Source of the DNA: Candidatus Leptofilum gracile
Lineage (GTDB): Bacteria > Chloroflexota > Anaerolineae > Promineifilales > Promineifilaceae
Assembly: GCA_016713825.1 (NCBI GenBank)
Contig: JADJOJ010000005.1
Coordinates: 98,925-162,924 of the forward strand
Reading direction: 5' to 3'
Length of the DNA: 64,000 bases
In this document: piece after piece, positions 1-9,084 of the stretch
How the letters are laid out: the number at the start of each line of letters is the position of its first letter
Position numbering within the stretch: the stretch's first letter is position 1
Made by a program: the position numbers and the translations under genes
The notes under the pieces: model-generated
Told to the model about the DNA's origin: nothing
Seen by the model: the letters and a program-made list of their open reading frames with translations, nothing else
Database searches by the model: none

Positions 1-537
1 CGTTTCCACCCCCACCAGCCCATATTCCCGCGCCAGCCACTCGGCCACCGTTACCCGATTCGCCGCCGCCACCGCTGGCAGCAGCGCCGCCGTTAGCCCA
101 TATTGCAAGGCCGGATGCAACGGCCGTTCCACCATCACTGGCGCTTCTTTAGGTGCTGCGGGTTCTTCTTCCGCCAGAAAGCCGGTAATCAGGCTGCGCC
201 GGGAGACAGCCCCGGTGGCCGGTTTTGGCTTGGGCGGGCTGGTTCTGGTGTAGCAAAACGTTTCGGTTAGCGGCAGCAGCATTTGCGCCAGGGGCCGAAA
301 TGCGGCAGCTGGCTGGCCTTGCCACAGTGGGCGCACCAGGTTTTGCACGTGGTCGGCGGCCTGGATGGGATTGAAAACGGCCGTTTCCCCCCCACGAGAT
401 GCCGCCGGCACGGCCAGGCAATCGGCCCAAAACCATTGTCCGTTGCTCAGTTGCAGGCCGATGGTGAGTTGGGAACGGCCGTTGGCCGCCAACGCAGGCA
501 CCGCCAAAACAGAAGTAATTACAGGAATTTCAGACAT
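1..537 (-). CDS. N-terminal part of a methylaspartate ammonia-lyase-like (enolase superfamily) protein, truncated by window edge
   Basis: An open frame of 179 codons runs off the left edge, starting with MSEISVITSVLAVPAL. The segment HPALQYGLTAALLPAVA followed by VAEWLAREYGL resembles the N-terminal capping domain of methylaspartate ammonia-lyases, which cleave 3-methylaspartate to mesaconate and ammonia in the methylaspartate glutamate-fermentation pathway. The catalytic barrel with the metal ligands and the general-base lysine would lie outside the window, so the enzyme assignment is tentative. The frame contains three copies of the ACGGCCGT octamer. Its ATG (535-537) overlaps the ATG of the divergent gene on the other strand, so each gene's promoter would have to lie inside the other's coding region, or one start is wrong. 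Confidence 0.5.
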   Translation of the reverse strand, partial: MSEIPVITSVLAVPALAANGRSQLTIGLQLSNGQWFWADCLAVPAASRGGETAVFNPIQAADHVQNLVRPLWQGQPAAAFRPLAQMLLPLTETFCYTRTSPPKPKPATGAVSRRSLITGFLAEEEPAAPKEAPVMVERPLHPALQYGLTAALLPAVAAANRVTVAEWLAREYGLVGVET

Positions 538-961
538 GGCCTCTTTACATTCTGACTCAGTAAGCAAAAGTTACAATCAACGCTGGCTTGTCGGCTGCGG
601 TTTGGTGGGCATTCTCTTTTTCTTCGGCATTGCCTTTGGGCTGCTAACCCTCGTCCAGCGAGATCGTGAATCGGCGCGGTACCCGGGGGCAACGGCCGTT
701 GCCAACCACAGCAACTACAGCAACTTCCCCCGCTCCTACAATTGGGACGACACCTTCCGCACCGACGACGGCTTCCACGCCGTCTACCAATGGTACTCCG
801 TCACCTTCGACATGGGTGCCGAGTCCCGCGCCAACGGAAGCTGTATTTTACTCGAAACCGACAATCAAACCTTCCTGGTGAAGCGCTTCATGACGGTCAC
901 CATTTGTGGCGCTCCCAGCGGCCAACTGGTCTTCGTAGACCGCACCACTCGGTTCAGATAG
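536..961 (+). CDS. Hypothetical protein with one N-terminal membrane segment
   Basis: This 141-residue frame starts MASLHSDSVSK and has one clear hydrophobic segment at about residues 20-42 (LVGCGLVGILFFFGIAFGLL). A polar C-terminal domain follows that is probably extracytoplasmic, with two cysteines in the contexts GSCILL and TICGAPSG. A longer frame upstream exists, but it runs antisense to the neighbouring gene and has no independent support, so I chose the ATG at 536. I do not recognise the family. The start codon overlaps the start codon of the divergent gene on the minus strand, an unusual head-to-head arrangement. Confidence 0.5.
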   Translation: MASLHSDSVSKSYNQRWLVGCGLVGILFFFGIAFGLLTLVQRDRESARYPGATAVANHSNYSNFPRSYNWDDTFRTDDGFHAVYQWYSVTFDMGAESRANGSCILLETDNQTFLVKRFMTVTICGAPSGQLVFVDRTTRFR

Positions 962-1032
962 CAGCTGCGTCGTTCAAAACCTTCCCAAACAGCCAAAAGA
1001 CCTCATGGCGCAAACCCCGTTCCGCAACAAAC

Positions 1033-1060
1033 AAAAAAGAGAAGGAGCGCCTCCTTCTCT
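1033..1060 (-). terminator. Rho-independent terminator of the CBS-ACT gene
   Basis: A 10-bp stem AGAGAAGGAG / CTCCTTCTCT (1038-1047 and 1051-1060) has a 3-base loop. On the minus strand it is followed by a run of T (the A-tract at 1033-1038). It lies 35 bases past the stop codon of the CBS-ACT gene, between two convergent genes. Confidence 0.8.
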
Positions 1061-1094
1061 TCTGCAATATTCAATTATTTGCTGAACAGAGAAC

Positions 1095-1754
1095 TTACAC
1101 CACATCCCGCACGTCCATCACTTCCTGGTCGGCAATTTGGCTAAATGCTGTTCGCACCTCCGCTTCTGGCACCCCAGGGATTTTCAGCACCACGTCATAG
1201 AACCCTTCCCGCCGGTAGGTGGGATACGTGCCGACGGCCATAACCCCCCACTCATTATCTGCCATCACCTTCATCAGCTTGGCAAATTCACCTTTGCGAT
1301 TGGGCATGCGCACCGTCACCCGCAGGCCATCCACTGGCAGCCCCAACATCTCCTGGTAAGAGCGCAGCACATCCACTTCTGAGATGATTCCTTCCACGGC
1401 ACCATCGGCATCAACCACGGGCAGGCAGCCGATTTTGTGGTCGGCCATCAGCTTGGCTGCCCGCTCAATCGTCCGGTCTGCGGCGATGGTTAACACATTT
1501 TCTTTTTTAACCATCACATCTTTCACGGTGAGATTGCTCAGCTGGCGAGAAATTTCCCACATGTTCAGGCTGCCCAGCAGGTCTGCCTTTAGCGCCAGCC
1601 GGGTGCGGGTAACCAGCCCCTCCAGCCGCTTGCCGTCGGTTGTTACAGGCAAATGCCGGATTTGGTTTTCTGCCATAATTTGTTGTGCTTCGGCGGCCTT
1701 GGTTGTTGGCGAAATGATGATTGGATGTCGCGTCATACGGTCTTTAACAAGCAT
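1095..1754 (-). CDS. CBS-pair and ACT domain protein (AcuB-like)
   Basis: The 219-residue protein has two CBS motifs at about residues 1-60 (MLVKDRMTRHPIIISP) and 75-135 (TVKDVMVKKENVLTI, then GCLPVVD). A C-terminal ACT domain follows at about 140-210 (RVTVRMPNRKGEFAKLMKVM). CBS pairs bind adenosine nucleotides and ACT domains bind small ligands such as amino acids, so this is probably a soluble ligand-sensing regulator. AcuB-type proteins share the CBS-CBS-ACT order. The gene stands alone, with its own terminator. The start follows a plausible purine-rich stretch (GGAAGGGATAAAG on the minus strand). Its target cannot be named from sequence. Confidence 0.85.
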   Translation of the reverse strand: MLVKDRMTRHPIIISPTTKAAEAQQIMAENQIRHLPVTTDGKRLEGLVTRTRLALKADLLGSLNMWEISRQLSNLTVKDVMVKKENVLTIAADRTIERAAKLMADHKIGCLPVVDADGAVEGIISEVDVLRSYQEMLGLPVDGLRVTVRMPNRKGEFAKLMKVMADNEWGVMAVGTYPTYRREGFYDVVLKIPGVPEAEVRTAFSQIADQEVMDVRDVV

Positions 1755-2058
1755 CTTTATCCCTTCCTGTCTGTCGTTGCCTGAGCTTGGCGAAGCCCGG
1801 TTGCCTTTGCCAAGCTTAGTGCTTTGTTAGGCAATTATGTTAGTAAAGTTTTTGGCATAACCCACAAAGCTTCCACTGCTCTGATTGGTTTTGCCTTGTA
1901 AAAGAATTTCGCTAACAGAGCACTTAGCCTTTGTCAAAGCTGTAAAGCTTTTTGGGTTTAACTGTTCAGATTCCCCGCAAGACCCTAAGGGTTTGGCATC
2001 TCTTGCGATAAATGAGTCGAGGCAAACACCCTTCGGGTCTGTATCGTTACGTTTGGTT
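1755..2058. other. Spacer with a palindromic mini-element
   Basis: No credible gene is seen. The right half carries an inverted repeat of the AGAC/GTTT family (separate entry, 1980-2040). Near 1780-1822 a weaker pair, GAGCTTGGC / GCCAAGCTT, could form a second hairpin upstream of the CBS-ACT gene. Confidence 0.6.
1980..2040. repeat. AGAC/GTTT mini-palindrome, copy 1 (CTAAGG type)
   Basis: Left arm AGACCCTAAGGGTTTG (1980-1995) and right arm CAAACACCCTTCGGGTCT (2023-2040) form an imperfect inverted repeat around a 27-base centre. It lies 19 bases past the stop codon of the fused ABC ATPase gene. Compare the copy at 53105-53163, which has the same arm sequence and a similar length. Confidence 0.8.
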
Positions 2059-4173
2059 CTAACTTGTTTCTGTCGAGATTACCGGATCAAACGCGCGCAG
2101 CGTTTCTTCGGGAATGTGGCAGAAAATCCGGTGGCCATTTTCCAGCTCGCGCCAGGGTGGAATCTCTTCTGCGCAAACTTTGCCGCCGTCGGGCAGCATT
2201 TCGCGGCGGGGGCAGCGGGTGTGGAAGCGGCAGCCGCTGGGCGGGCTGATGGCGCTGGGCACGGAGCCGTCTAGCCGAATATGCTTTTGCTTGGCGGTGG
2301 GATCAGGAATCGGTACGGCCGAAAGCAGCGCCTCGGTGTATGGATGATAAGGCGGCGCATAAATCGCCTCGGCTGGCCCAATCTCCATAATCTGCCCCAG
2401 GTACATCACCGCCACATCATCAGAAAAGAAGCGCACCACCGACAAATCGTGGGCGATGAAGATCATGGTGGTTTTGTACTCTTGCTGCACTTCTAGCAGC
2501 AGGTTCAGCAGCGCCGCCTGGACGGAAACGTCTAACGCGCTCACTGGTTCATCGCACAGTACCAGGTCTGGGCGGCTGGCCAGGGCGCGGGCAATGCCCA
2601 CCCGCTGCTTTTCGCCGCCGCTCAGCTGGCGGGGCAGCCGGTTGTAATAATTTTCACCCAGCCGCATCGCCTCTAGCAGCTTGATCACCTCGCCGCGAAT
2701 CTGGTTTTTGGGCACGGTGCCAAAGCGCTCCATGGGCCGCCCAATTTGCTGCCCCACCGTGTACGATGGATTCATGGTGGAATCTGGGTTTTGGAACACC
2801 ATTTGCAGCTCTTGAATCAGCTTTTCGTTGCGGCTGTTCAGGTCGCCGGTGATGTCGAAGCCCATGAATTTGGCTTCACCGCTGGTGCTGTCTTCTAGCC
2901 CGATGAGCGTTTTGATGAGCGTGCTTTTGCCGCAGCCAGATTCGCCCACCACGCCGAGCGTTTTGCCTTTTTTGACGGCAAAAGAGGCGTTTTCTACGGC
3001 TTTTACGTAGCGCGTTTCGCCTAAACCCAGCACATCTTTTAGGGAACTGCCTTTAACTTCGTAATATTTTTTCAGGTTGTGGACTTCAATCAGCGTTTCT
3101 GCTTCACCGTTGGCGGCTATATTTGTGTGGGCTGGTTTGATCTCTTCGCTGGGGATCCATTGGCTGGGGTCTATTTCTTCGGCAAAATGGCAGCGAACGG
3201 CCGTTCCATTCCCCATTATTCTTAACTGCGGCCGCTCATCAAAGCAGCGATCCCGCGCATAGTCGCAGCGGGGGGTATACATGCAGCCCACCGGGCGATT
3301 GTTGGGCGGGGGGACGCGCCCCCGAATGGGATACAGCACGCTGTCTGCCTTGTCGGCCCCCAGCTTGGGCACGCAGCGGATGAGCCCCTGCGTGTACGGA
3401 TGCTGCGGTTCCTCGAACAGCTGCTGAATTTCGGCCCGCTCCACCATTTCCCCGGCGTACATCACCCCCACGCGGGTGCACACGCGGGCCACCACGCCCA
3501 AATTGTGGGTGATGTACATGATGGCCGTATCAAAATCGCGTCGTAACTCTGCGATTAGATCAAGAACGGCCGCTTCCACCGTTACGTCCAGCGCCGTGGT
3601 TGGCTCATCCATAATCAGCAATGCCGGATTATTCAGCAGCGCCATCGCAATCACCACGCGCTGCTGCTGCCCGCCAGAAATTTGGTGCGGGTAGCGCCGC
3701 ATTACGTTGGCCGCGTCTGGCATGTAGACGCGCTCCAACATTTCTATGCACCGTTTGGCCGCTTCCTTGTCGCCAATGCCCCGATGCACCGTGAGCACCT
3801 CTTTCATCTGGTCGCCCAGGGTCATCGACGGGTTTAGCGCCTGCATGGGGTCTTGAAACACCATCGCAATCTGGTCGCCGCGCAGCTTACGCAGTTCCTC
3901 GCCGCTTTTGCCCACCAGCTCCTGCCCCTGAAACTTGATGCTGCCCCGCTTGATGTAGCCGTTGCTGCCCAAAAAGTTCACAATCGCCCAGGCCATCGTG
4001 CTTTTGCCACAGCCAGACTCGCCCACAATGCCAAACGATTCGCCCCGACGAATCTCGAACGAGACGTTTTGTACCGCTTCAATTTCACCGCCGCGGATTT
4101 TGTAAGCGACGGCTACATCTTCTACTTTTAAGACCGACGCTTTTTTGTCATCAACTTGCCATTCCATCGCCAT
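2059..4173 (-). CDS. Fused double ATPase of a dipeptide/oligopeptide ABC transporter (DppD-DppF type)
   Basis: This 704-residue cytoplasmic protein contains two complete ABC ATPase modules that are usually separate genes. Module one has Walker A GESGCGKST near residue 51, Q-loop FQDPMQALNPS, signature SGGQQQR and Walker B LLIMDEP. Module two begins near residue 360 and has Walker A GESGCGKST, signature LSGGEKQR and Walker B LVLCDEP. Each module ends with the oligopeptide-transporter C-terminal extension that carries conserved cysteines (GCMYTPRCDYARDRC and GCRFHTRCPRR), typical of Dpp/Opp ATPases. It is the last gene of a four-gene minus-strand operon and starts 4 bases after the permease stop. 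It would power uptake of peptides or other family-5 ligands. Confidence 0.93.
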   Translation of the reverse strand: MAMEWQVDDKKASVLKVEDVAVAYKIRGGEIEAVQNVSFEIRRGESFGIVGESGCGKSTMAWAIVNFLGSNGYIKRGSIKFQGQELVGKSGEELRKLRGDQIAMVFQDPMQALNPSMTLGDQMKEVLTVHRGIGDKEAAKRCIEMLERVYMPDAANVMRRYPHQISGGQQQRVVIAMALLNNPALLIMDEPTTALDVTVEAAVLDLIAELRRDFDTAIMYITHNLGVVARVCTRVGVMYAGEMVERAEIQQLFEEPQHPYTQGLIRCVPKLGADKADSVLYPIRGRVPPPNNRPVGCMYTPRCDYARDRCFDERPQLRIMGNGTAVRCHFAEEIDPSQWIPSEEIKPAHTNIAANGEAETLIEVHNLKKYYEVKGSSLKDVLGLGETRYVKAVENASFAVKKGKTLGVVGESGCGKSTLIKTLIGLEDSTSGEAKFMGFDITGDLNSRNEKLIQELQMVFQNPDSTMNPSYTVGQQIGRPMERFGTVPKNQIRGEVIKLLEAMRLGENYYNRLPRQLSGGEKQRVGIARALASRPDLVLCDEPVSALDVSVQAALLNLLLEVQQEYKTTMIFIAHDLSVVRFFSDDVAVMYLGQIMEIGPAEAIYAPPYHPYTEALLSAVPIPDPTAKQKHIRLDGSVPSAISPPSGCRFHTRCPRREMLPDGGKVCAEEIPPWRELENGHRIFCHIPEETLRAFDPVISTETS

Positions 4174-4177
4174 TTCC

Positions 4178-5101
4178 TTATTTTTGATACCTTGTTAGCT
4201 CTTCGCGCAGTCCGTCGGCGAATAGATTTAGCCCAACCACCAGCGAGGCAATGGCCAAAGCTGGCCACAAAACTGCCCATTGGTTAGAGAAGATGCTTTT
4301 CCGTGCCTCGTTTACCATGTTGCCCCAATCTGGGTCTGGCGGTGGCAGCCCCAACCCCAAAAAGCCGAGGGTGCCGATGGCAAAAATGGCGTACCCCACG
4401 CGCAGCATTGCATCCACCAAAATGGGGCCACGGGCGTTGGGTAAAATTTCGCGGAACATGATAAACCAGACGCTCTCGCCGCGCGTTTCGGCGGCGCGGA
4501 TGTAGTCGCGGGTTTTGATGTCTAGCGCCAGGCTGCGCACCAGCCGGGCAACCCCCGGTGCCCCGGTGATGGTGATGGCCAGAATGACGACCAGATCGCC
4601 TTGCCCCAGGGCGGCAATCACCACCAGGTAGAGCACAATGACGGGGAACGCAATCAGCGCATCCAGCACCTGCATGATGATCTGGTCCCACCAGCCGCCG
4701 CGGTAGCCCGCATTCAGCCCCAGCACGGAGCCAAGCAGCAGCGAACCAAGCACGCCCCAAATGGCCACGCCGCCGGGAATGGCCACGTCTCCATCGCCGG
4801 GCAGGCGGGTTTTGAGCAAGATGACCTGGGTGCCCTGCATCAGGCGGGACAAAATGTCGCGCCCCAGGTGGTCGGTGCCTAGCCAGTTAACGGAATTGGG
4901 CGGCAGGTTTTGGATGAAGTCGGATGAGTTTGGCTCGTATGGCGTCCAAAAGAGGGAAAGGAAGCCGAGAAGAACCCAAAAAGAAACCATGAGGAGGCCG
5001 ATGGTTGCCACGCGGGATTCAAAGATAATGGAGATGCTTTGCCATATTTTTTGCCAGCGAGACGGCCGTTCCGCCTTCTGAGTTGGTTGTGCCACAGCCA
5101 T
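4178..5101 (-). CDS. Dipeptide/oligopeptide ABC transporter permease (DppC-like)
   Basis: A 307-residue inner-membrane permease of the BPD_transp_1 family. The N-terminal region has one membrane segment near residues 30-52 followed by the OppC-type motif NWLGTDHLGRDILSR. The core has five further helices. The EAA loop that contacts the ATPase is visible as IRAAETRGESVWFIMFREILPNARGP. The C terminus is GLREELTRYQK. It pairs with the upstream DppB-like permease (15-base gap) and the downstream fused ATPase. The first residues (MAVAQPTQKAERPSR) match a start 15 bases after the previous gene. Confidence 0.92.
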   Translation of the reverse strand: MAVAQPTQKAERPSRWQKIWQSISIIFESRVATIGLLMVSFWVLLGFLSLFWTPYEPNSSDFIQNLPPNSVNWLGTDHLGRDILSRLMQGTQVILLKTRLPGDGDVAIPGGVAIWGVLGSLLLGSVLGLNAGYRGGWWDQIIMQVLDALIAFPVIVLYLVVIAALGQGDLVVILAITITGAPGVARLVRSLALDIKTRDYIRAAETRGESVWFIMFREILPNARGPILVDAMLRVGYAIFAIGTLGFLGLGLPPPDPDWGNMVNEARKSIFSNQWAVLWPALAIASLVVGLNLFADGLREELTRYQK

Positions 5102-5115
5102 AAGCTTTTTCTCCT

Positions 5116-6435
5116 TTATGCGTAGCGAATGCGGGGATTCAGGAAGGTGTAGGCCAGGTCACCCAGCAAGCGGGTAGAGACAGCCAGCCCCACGGTGATC
5201 ATCGCCGCCGCTTCCACGGCGTTGAAGTCGCCAAAAATAGCTGCGTTGTAGATGTAGCTGCCCAGGCCGGGGAAGCCAAAAATCACCTCTACCACCACCA
5301 CGCCGCCCACCAGCCAGTTCACGTGCAGCATGATGATGGTAATGGGGGCCATCAGCGCATTGCGGATGGCGTGGCGCATTACCACGCGCCGGTAAGGCAT
5401 TCCCTTGATGATGGCGGTGCGAATGTAGGCCGTGCTCATCACCTCTACCATGCTGGCGCGGGTCATGCGGGCAATGTAGCCTAGCTCAACGGCCGTTAAT
5501 GTCAGCACCGGCAGCGCCAGCAAGGTGGGGTCCTGGAAAATGGCGTCGGCGCTGGTAAAAATGGCCACCGCCTTAAACGGCGACTCTGGCCACACCTGCC
5601 TCAACCAGATACCCAGGGTGATGATCAGGAAGATGCCGGTGACAAATTCCGGGGTGGCGGTGGCTCCCAGGCTGGTAATGGAAATCAACCGGTCTATAAA
5701 TTTGCCCTCGTTGATGCCCGCCAGCACCCCCAAGACCAGCGCCAGCGGCATAACGACAATGAAGGCGACTCCGGCGAGAACGGCCGTGTTCCGCACCCGT
5801 GGCCATAAAATAGAAGAAACCGGCCGCCCAAATTGCAGCGATTCGCCCGCATCCCCCCGCAGCAGCCCCTTGCGCAGCGGAATGTACTGCTGCGGCCCAT
5901 CCCCCTCGCGCCGGAAGCCAGCCGTGGTGCGCACCCACACCTCAGCCCCTTCACCCCGGGCCCACTTTACGGCACTGTTGTTCCGGCTCACTCCCCAGAA
6001 AAACTCATTCCCGGTTTCTGGATCAACCTGCCACACGTCACCCGCCGGTTCGCTGACCGATGAGCCATCTTCTTGCCGTACCAGAGCGTACAGCTCGCCC
6101 CCATCCAGTTCCCAGCGTACCAGCTCCCCATCTACCTCGGCCCACCATTCAGGCTCATCATTTTGTGGGTTGGGTACCGTTACCAGGTCATACCCTACTT
6201 CCCGTTCGGCGCGCCAATCGCTGCCAACAGCCCAATCGATGTAGCGGCGCCAGGCAGGCGCATCCAATCCCAACTGGGCGCGGTAAGACGCCCGCTGCTC
6301 TGGTGTCGATTCGATGCCCAAAATCTTGACAGTAATGTCTCCACTGCCAACTTCGATCATAAAAAACAGGGCAGCCGAAACCAGAATCATGGTCACAATG
6401 GTGGAGATGACGCTGCGGGCTAAAAAACGTGCCAT
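5116..6435 (-). CDS. Dipeptide/oligopeptide ABC transporter permease (DppB-like) with a large extracytoplasmic insertion
   Basis: A 439-residue permease, about 100 residues longer than usual DppB proteins. The N-terminal helix (VISTIVTMILVSAALFFMIE) is followed by a DppB-like segment (RAQLGLDAPAWRRYIDWA). An inserted region at about residues 75-195 is rich in Trp, Glu and Asp (for example EWWAEVDGELVRWELDGG) and lies between helices 1 and 2, so it is predicted outside the membrane. The canonical region returns at GLLRGDAGESLQFGRPVSSIL. The EAA motif is present (YIRTAIIKGMPYRRVVMRHAIRNAL). The insertion may contact the binding protein or the cell envelope; that is inference. It lies directly upstream of the DppC-like gene. 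Confidence 0.9.
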   Translation of the reverse strand: MARFLARSVISTIVTMILVSAALFFMIEVGSGDITVKILGIESTPEQRASYRAQLGLDAPAWRRYIDWAVGSDWRAEREVGYDLVTVPNPQNDEPEWWAEVDGELVRWELDGGELYALVRQEDGSSVSEPAGDVWQVDPETGNEFFWGVSRNNSAVKWARGEGAEVWVRTTAGFRREGDGPQQYIPLRKGLLRGDAGESLQFGRPVSSILWPRVRNTAVLAGVAFIVVMPLALVLGVLAGINEGKFIDRLISITSLGATATPEFVTGIFLIITLGIWLRQVWPESPFKAVAIFTSADAIFQDPTLLALPVLTLTAVELGYIARMTRASMVEVMSTAYIRTAIIKGMPYRRVVMRHAIRNALMAPITIIMLHVNWLVGGVVVVEVIFGFPGLGSYIYNAAIFGDFNAVEAAAMITVGLAVSTRLLGDLAYTFLNPRIRYA

Positions 6436-6490
6436 TTTCCTCTTCCTTTAAACTTGAATGTACGGACTCTTTGGCGATGGTGGGGTTTGG

Positions 6491-6541
6491 CGTGAAACGT
6501 GAAACGTGAGTTTTCTCAAGCATCACGTTTCACGTTTCACG
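6491..6541. repeat. GTGAAACGTG-type inverted repeat, copy A
   Basis: Perfect 19-bp arms, CGTGAAACGTGAAACGTGA (6491-6509) and its complement (6523-6541), surround a 13-base loop. It lies between the binding-protein gene and the first permease gene, where a hairpin could lower downstream expression or protect the upstream mRNA end. Related copies are at 9029-9084 and 43335-43384. Confidence 0.85.
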
Positions 6542-6592
6542 GCTTGTCAATTCCCTGAATTCCGGCAGAGCCGAAAGCGTTCAGGGTGCGAT

Positions 6593-8317
6593 CTATTCGT
6601 TAATCCAGACGTTGTTCAGAAAGTCGTACGCGGTTGGGTGGGCGTCAATGTTCTGGAATTTTTCGTGGGTGATGTTCCACACGTTCTTCCAGAAGCTGTT
6701 GCCGATGGGGCCACGATCCTGCATGATTTGTTCGATGTTGGCCATGATGGCACGACGTTCTTCAACGTCCAGCGTTGCTTCTGCCTGGCGCAGCAGCGTT
6801 TCAAACTCGTCATCCGTCCAGCGGGTTTCGTTCCAGGCCCCAATCGCTTCTTCGATGTAGGCCAGTGGCAGCACCATCGTATCGAGCGGGCGGTGCGTCC
6901 AGGAGGTGATGCCCAGGTCTACCTCAGTCCAGCGGTCCCAGTAGCCACCCGGCTCGGTGATGTCCAGGGTGATATCAAAGCCAGCGTCGGTGGCCGATTC
7001 TTTGATCGCCTGGGCCAATTCCGGTTCATTCTGGTCGTTTTTGGTGGCCAGCGTCACTTTCAGGGGCAGTTCTATGCCCATCTCGGCGGCGTATTCTTCC
7101 AGCAGGGCGCGGGCACCTTCGGGATCGTATTCGGGGATGGGCAGCTCGGCGTAGGCGGGGTGGATGGGTGCCACGTGGGCATCAATGGAGAGGTCGCCTT
7201 CGCCAAAGTAGGCCAGCTGCAAATTCTTGCTGCGATCTTGGGCCATTTTTAGGGCGGTACGGACGCGGTTGTCGTTCCACGGTTCCAGGTCTACCCGCAT
7301 GCGCAGCACCAGGCATTGGGCGGTGCTGGCGGCGTAGGTGGCCAAACCGGGCACGTCTTTCAACGCCTGCCAATCGCTGGGGCGCGGGTCGTATAGGGAG
7401 TCTACCTGGCCAGATTGCAGGGCGGCGACGCCAGCGTCTTTGTCTGTAGAGACGTAGATCACCTGGTCTAGATAGGGCAGGGGGCTGCCATCTTCGCCCA
7501 TTTGCCAGTAATCTTCGCGGCGAGTGAAAACGGCGCGTTCACCTTCGGCATATTCGGTGAGCAGGAAAGCGCCGGTGCCGATGGGCTGCTGCACAATGTC
7601 GCCTTCGAAGCTGCGGTGCAAAATGATGGCGGGATAGTGGAACAGGTGCTCTGGCACGCCGATGTTGGGGGATTGCAGGTGGAGCCGGATGTGGTAGTCG
7701 TCTACTTTTTCTACGTCGCTCATGCCGCTGAGGTAAGAAAGCAAACCAAGCATGGAGGAGCCGACATCGGGGTTGAGCCATTCGCCGAAGGTGAACATCA
7801 CGTCGTCGGCGGTGAGTTCGTCGCCGTTGTTGAATTTGATGCCTTGTTTGAGGTAAAGGTCCCAAATGTCTACGGTGCTGTTGGCTTCCCAGCGATCGAG
7901 CAGGAAGGGGCGGGTGATGTTGTCGGAGCCGGTTTCGGTGAGGTATTCACCAATCTGGCGGACGATGTTGGCCCCTTCTACCCAGGAGAGGCGGGCGGGG
8001 TGGTCTAGCAGCTGAAGCTGCATGGATTTGGTGAGGGTGCCGCCACGTTTGATGCTGGAAACGGCCGTTTCACTCCCGCTATCGGTGCTGCCACCAGCAT
8101 CTGCTGCTGAGTCGCCAGAATCGGTGGCGGGTTCATCGGCCGCACCGCTGCCACAGGCGGCGGCAATGGTGGCCACGCTGGCCGACATGCCCAGCAAGGT
8201 GGCAAAGCGCATAAACTCACGCCGGCTGATGCGCCCTTGCTCTAATTGCTCGTAGGCATTGGGAATGGCAATATGGATTTTTTCCATCTCTTTTTTTGAG
8301 ATTTGAGGTTGTTTCAC
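6593..8317 (-). CDS. Family-5 extracellular solute-binding protein (dipeptide/oligopeptide), Tat lipoprotein
   Basis: A 574-residue binding lipoprotein that delivers substrate to the permeases downstream. A GTG start at 8315-8317 is preceded by GGAGGAG at proper spacing. This fits better than the upstream in-frame start or the ATG at 8287. Residues about 33-62 form a twin-arginine signal (SRREFMRFATLLGM, then hydrophobic, then AAACGSG with the lipobox Cys). An Asp/Ser-rich linker follows. The SBP_bac_5 core includes GTLTKSM, YLTETGSDNITRPFLLDRW and the late region KITLA-like VTLATKND. It is the first gene of the minus-strand operon with dppB-, dppC- and dppDF-like genes. The ligand is not predictable. 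Confidence 0.92.
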   Translation of the reverse strand: MKQPQISKKEMEKIHIAIPNAYEQLEQGRISRREFMRFATLLGMSASVATIAAACGSGAADEPATDSGDSAADAGGSTDSGSETAVSSIKRGGTLTKSMQLQLLDHPARLSWVEGANIVRQIGEYLTETGSDNITRPFLLDRWEANSTVDIWDLYLKQGIKFNNGDELTADDVMFTFGEWLNPDVGSSMLGLLSYLSGMSDVEKVDDYHIRLHLQSPNIGVPEHLFHYPAIILHRSFEGDIVQQPIGTGAFLLTEYAEGERAVFTRREDYWQMGEDGSPLPYLDQVIYVSTDKDAGVAALQSGQVDSLYDPRPSDWQALKDVPGLATYAASTAQCLVLRMRVDLEPWNDNRVRTALKMAQDRSKNLQLAYFGEGDLSIDAHVAPIHPAYAELPIPEYDPEGARALLEEYAAEMGIELPLKVTLATKNDQNEPELAQAIKESATDAGFDITLDITEPGGYWDRWTEVDLGITSWTHRPLDTMVLPLAYIEEAIGAWNETRWTDDEFETLLRQAEATLDVEERRAIMANIEQIMQDRGPIGNSFWKNVWNITHEKFQNIDAHPTAYDFLNNVWINE

Positions 8318-8887
8318 GGTTCTCCTCCAGAAACTTGATGGTTGTGCCAGGGCAGACAATATCAGTGGATTTGCTTGCCATGCGTAAACCTGAGATTGAT
8401 AAATCAGGGGGGTATTCAGTTTTGTATACGCCTCACCTCCTCTTTTTGTGACGATTTTGGAAGTGGTTAGATTAAACGATTAGCTAGCGAATTTGCGATT
8501 GAATTTGGGGTAGCAGACAAACACGCGTGGTGAAACAAGCGGGGGGGTATTTTGCAAGGATATTGTGTTGCGTGTAAATAAGAGCCATATCTGCCTATCT
8601 TGTACCAAGCAAGTTGCTCTATAACAAACCGGGTTGTTGACTAAGTGAGATGGTGTTGTTTCCCTAATTGATTCCGCAAAGATGATAACATGAGATGCAC
8701 CTGCTGCCAAGTTTTTAATATATCAGTGATATATCAAGCCCAGCCTGCGGCACGGTGATTTTTGGGATGTTTTGAAGATGGAATGAGGGCAATTGCCTAC
8801 CCGGTACACGGGGGCGGAAACGCCCCACTGCCGATGAATGAAAGGCCCGCAGGGCCTATGTTTCAAGCCCAACGAGCCGGTTGGCTT

Positions 8888-8996
8888 TTGTAGTTTGAGT
8901 AAATAATCGCGTAACGCTGTGGCCGGTCTCCTGACCGCGCCACCAGCCGGCACGGTCAGGAGACCGGCCACAGCACATTACCTGATTTATTTTTTT
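8888..8996. repeat. Interspersed 109-bp palindromic repeat, copy 1
   Basis: The core is a 22-bp inverted repeat, GCTGTGGCCGGTCTCCTGAC... (8916-8937) and its complement (8953-8974), around a 15-base centre. The flanks TAATCGCGTAAC on the left and CATTACCTGATTTATT on the right are also shared with copy 2 at 37793-37900, so the mobile or amplified unit is about 109 bp. It encodes no protein. Confidence 0.9.
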
Positions 8997-9028
8997 AGGC
9001 CCTTTGGGAATTCAGGGGGTTTACAGCC

Positions 9029-9084
9029 CGTGATGCGTGAAACGTGAAACATGACCAGAGAGGCATCACGTTTCACGCATCACG
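9029..9084. repeat. GTGAAACGTG-type inverted repeat, copy B
   Basis: Arms CGTGATGCGTGAAACGTGA (9029-9047) and the complement at 9066-9084 are perfect over 19 bp with an 18-base loop. The same family as 6491-6541 and 43335-43384. Confidence 0.85.

Noticed and set aside
5525..6244. 239-codon plus-strand ORF
   Set aside because: It is antisense to the DppB-like permease, which has clear membrane and EAA motifs; the plus-strand peptide is low-complexity and Pro/Ser/Arg-rich.
8480..8971. Two minus-strand ORFs of 76 and 82 codons
   Set aside because: The second spans the 109-bp palindromic repeat, neither has a ribosome site, and neither resembles a protein family.
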